DNA of 64,000 nt from Maritalea sp051251695 (GTDB lineage Bacteria > Pseudomonadota > Alphaproteobacteria > Rhizobiales > Devosiaceae), in contig NZ_JBPOEU010000009.1 of the NCBI RefSeq assembly GCF_051251695.1, forward strand, positions 1-64,000. The letters run 5' to 3'. Below are positions 62,607 to 64,000 of the stretch, in pieces. The translations under genes were made by a program, and so were the position numbers. The first letter of the stretch is position 1, and each line of letters begins with the position of its first letter. The notes under the pieces were generated by a model. It searched no databases. It saw only the letters and a program-made list of their open reading frames with translations, and was not told the DNA's origin.

Positions 62607-63622
62607 TTTGCAACCTCGTTCGATATCCGAACCAACTTATCCAATTGAGCTTTTGCCGCGCCGCTATCAACCAATTCTGCGGCCAGTTCCACACCAGCTT
62701 TTAAGTCTTCGACCTTGTTCAAGATCAAAAAGGCCGCCGCAGCGTTAAACAGCGCGATGTCACGATAGGCGGATGGTGTGCCTTCAAACAAGTCACGCAT
62801 GGCTGCTGCGTTTTGTGCTGGCGTACCGCCCAAAATATCTTTCGTCATAGCGAACGACAGGCCCGCATCTTCCGGTGAGACTTCGAATTCGGTGATGTTT
62901 CCATCTTTAATTTGCGCGACATGGCTGGTGGTAATGGTGGTCAGTTCGTCAAGACCATCATGGCCAAACACAACCCAAGCAGATTTTGCACCGTTCTTAA
63001 GTAACGATTCAGCGACTGGGCGAACCCATTGCTTGTCATAAACGCCAAGCAAATAGTTCTGAACCCCAGCAGGATTAGATTGCGGTCCGAGTAGGTTGAA
63101 AATGGTGCGTACGCCCATTTCCTGGCGGGAAGGGCCGACGAACCGCATGGCTGCGTGGTGGTTGGGCGCGAACATGAAGCCAATCCCGGCCTTGTCGATG
63201 CAAGCTGCAATACCAGCGGCGGGTAAATCAAGCTCGACACCAAGCGCCAACAGCGCTTCAGAACTGCCTGATTTTGAGGAAAGGGCCTTGTTGCCGTGTT
63301 TGGCAACGGGGCACCCCGCAGATGCGACGATGATCGAAGCCGTCGTGGAAATGTTGTATGTGCCCACGCCGTCACCACCCGTGCCAACGATATCGATGGC
63401 GTTTGACGGTGCATCAACTCTCGTCATTTTATCGCGCAGTATGGACACAGCCCCGGCGATTTCTTCAACTGTTTCACCCTTCACCCGTAGCGCCATCAAA
63501 AAAGCACCAATTTGGGATGGTGTGGCTTCGCCGGACATGATGATGTTCATCACCGCCCGCATTTGGTCAAAACTTAAGTCGTTGCCACCTGCAAGCGCAT
63601 TGAGCGTCTCTTTAATGTTCAT
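62603..63622 (-). CDS. trpD: Anthranilate phosphoribosyltransferase
   Basis: Second step of the tryptophan branch. VGTGGDGVGTYNIST binds PRPP, followed by KHGNKALSSKSGSSEALLALG and FAPNHHAAMRFVGPSRQEMGVRTIFNLLGP. It has 339 residues. It overlaps trpG (ATGA, 63619-63622) and trpC, so the three are one translational block. Confidence 0.97.
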   Translation of the reverse strand: MNIKETLNALAGGNDLSFDQMRAVMNIIMSGEATPSQIGAFLMALRVKGETVEEIAGAVSILRDKMTRVDAPSNAIDIVGTGGDGVGTYNISTTASIIVASAGCPVAKHGNKALSSKSGSSEALLALGVELDLPAAGIAACIDKAGIGFMFAPNHHAAMRFVGPSRQEMGVRTIFNLLGPQSNPAGVQNYLLGVYDKQWVRPVAESLLKNGAKSAWVVFGHDGLDELTTITTSHVAQIKDGNITEFEVSPEDAGLSFAMTKDILGGTPAQNAAAMRDLFEGTPSAYRDIALFNAAAAFLILNKVEDLKAGVELAAELVDSGAAKAQLDKLVRISNEVAK

Positions 63623-64000
63623 GATGCGCTCCCACTTTTGGCACTATTGAATGAATTGGCGATATCTATAAAGTTTTGAACCAGCTGCGTCCCACTTTCA
63701 GACGCGATGCTTTCTGGATGAAATTGTACGCCGTGTAATGGCCATGATTTATGGGCGATGCCCATGATCATGCCGTCGTCAGACGTCGCCGTCACTTCCA
63801 GTTCGCTTGGCAAACTATCTGGATCAATTGTCAGCGAATGATAGCGGGTTGCCGTGAAGCCATCGCTGTTGAGGCCTTTGAAAACACTTTTACCATCATG
63901 GCGAATGGTCGAGGTTTTGCCGTGCATCATGCGCGAGGCGCGAACGACATTCGCGCCGAACGCCTCACCAATGGACTGATGGCCAAGACAAACGCCAAAC
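63619..64000 (-). CDS. trpG: Anthranilate synthase glutamine amidotransferase component, partial
   Basis: Class I glutamine amidotransferase that supplies ammonia for anthranilate synthesis. The gene is cut by the right edge of the window, so the N-terminus is missing. The frame is open to the edge and reads FGVCLGHQSIGEAFGA with the nucleophilic cysteine, then MMHGKTS, and HGVQFHPESIAS with the catalytic His and Glu. It is a separate gene, upstream of trpD with a 4-nt overlap. A para-aminobenzoate synthase subunit could look similar, but the trpD-trpC neighbours favour TrpG. Confidence 0.93.
   Translation of the reverse strand, partial: FGVCLGHQSIGEAFGANVVRASRMMHGKTSTIRHDGKSVFKGLNSDGFTATRYHSLTIDPDSLPSELEVTATSDDGMIMGIAHKSWPLHGVQFHPESIASESGTQLVQNFIDIANSFNSAKSGSAS

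Overview
The window reads as a contiguous chromosomal core region of an alphaproteobacterium of the order Hyphomicrobiales (Rhizobiales). The evidence is gene order: clpX-lon-hup, a nuoA-N operon followed by birA, rnj, a DUF1467 gene and proS, then lolCD and dnaE, then rpsB-tsf-pyrH-frr-uppS-cdsA-rseP-bamA-lpxD-fabZ-lpxA-lpxI-lpxB, and gltA, gltX, comEC, lexA, moeA-moaC-trpCDG. Further support comes from LpxI, GAAC-N7-GAAC LexA operators, CTTG-N17/18-CCTAT RpoH promoters and a Mur-like manganese operator. The base composition looks moderate (near 50% G+C by eye) for the order; a marine Devosiaceae-like relative such as Maritalea is a guess.

Layout. 1-7.4 kb: NAD(P)HX repair (nnr) and the protein quality-control set clpP, clpX, lon plus HU; clpP and lon carry matching heat-shock promoters. 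7.4-8.8 kb: tRNA-Val(UAC) and tRNA-Asp(GUC) with near-identical promoters, then a small outer-membrane barrel protein. 9.0-26.7 kb: respiratory complex I (14 nuo genes plus one unrecognised small membrane gene), then birA, ribonuclease J and a DUF1467 gene, all tightly packed on the + strand. 27-31 kb: proS, the lipoprotein-release ABC genes lolC and lolD, a lone minus-strand DUF6434 gene, and a well-supported 32-codon membrane peptide gene in front of dnaE. 34.8-47.8 kb: translation (rpsB, tsf, frr), UMP kinase, and envelope and lipid A synthesis. 47.8-53.8 kb: gltA and gltX on the minus strand, comEC on +, lexA on minus with two operators. 53.8-60.1 kb: accessory genes (a 14-codon ORF, a DUF1127-like gene, sitABCD, an orphan Ddl-like ATP-grasp gene and a YczE-like gene) between lexA and moeA. 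60.1-64 kb: molybdopterin and tryptophan genes, with trpG cut by the right edge.

The most unusual observations are: (1) the same ~72-residue helix-hairpin-helix-like domain is attached to the C-termini of NuoE and ribosomal protein S2; (2) a 32-aa membrane peptide sits behind a near-consensus promoter overlapped by two LexA-like boxes, directly upstream of dnaE; (3) an unrecognised two-helix membrane protein is encoded inside the nuo operon; (4) a strong intrinsic terminator lies between bamA and lpxD; (5) a 14-codon ORF has a perfect Shine-Dalgarno sequence next to lexA. No CRISPR array, insertion sequence, prophage or rRNA gene was seen.
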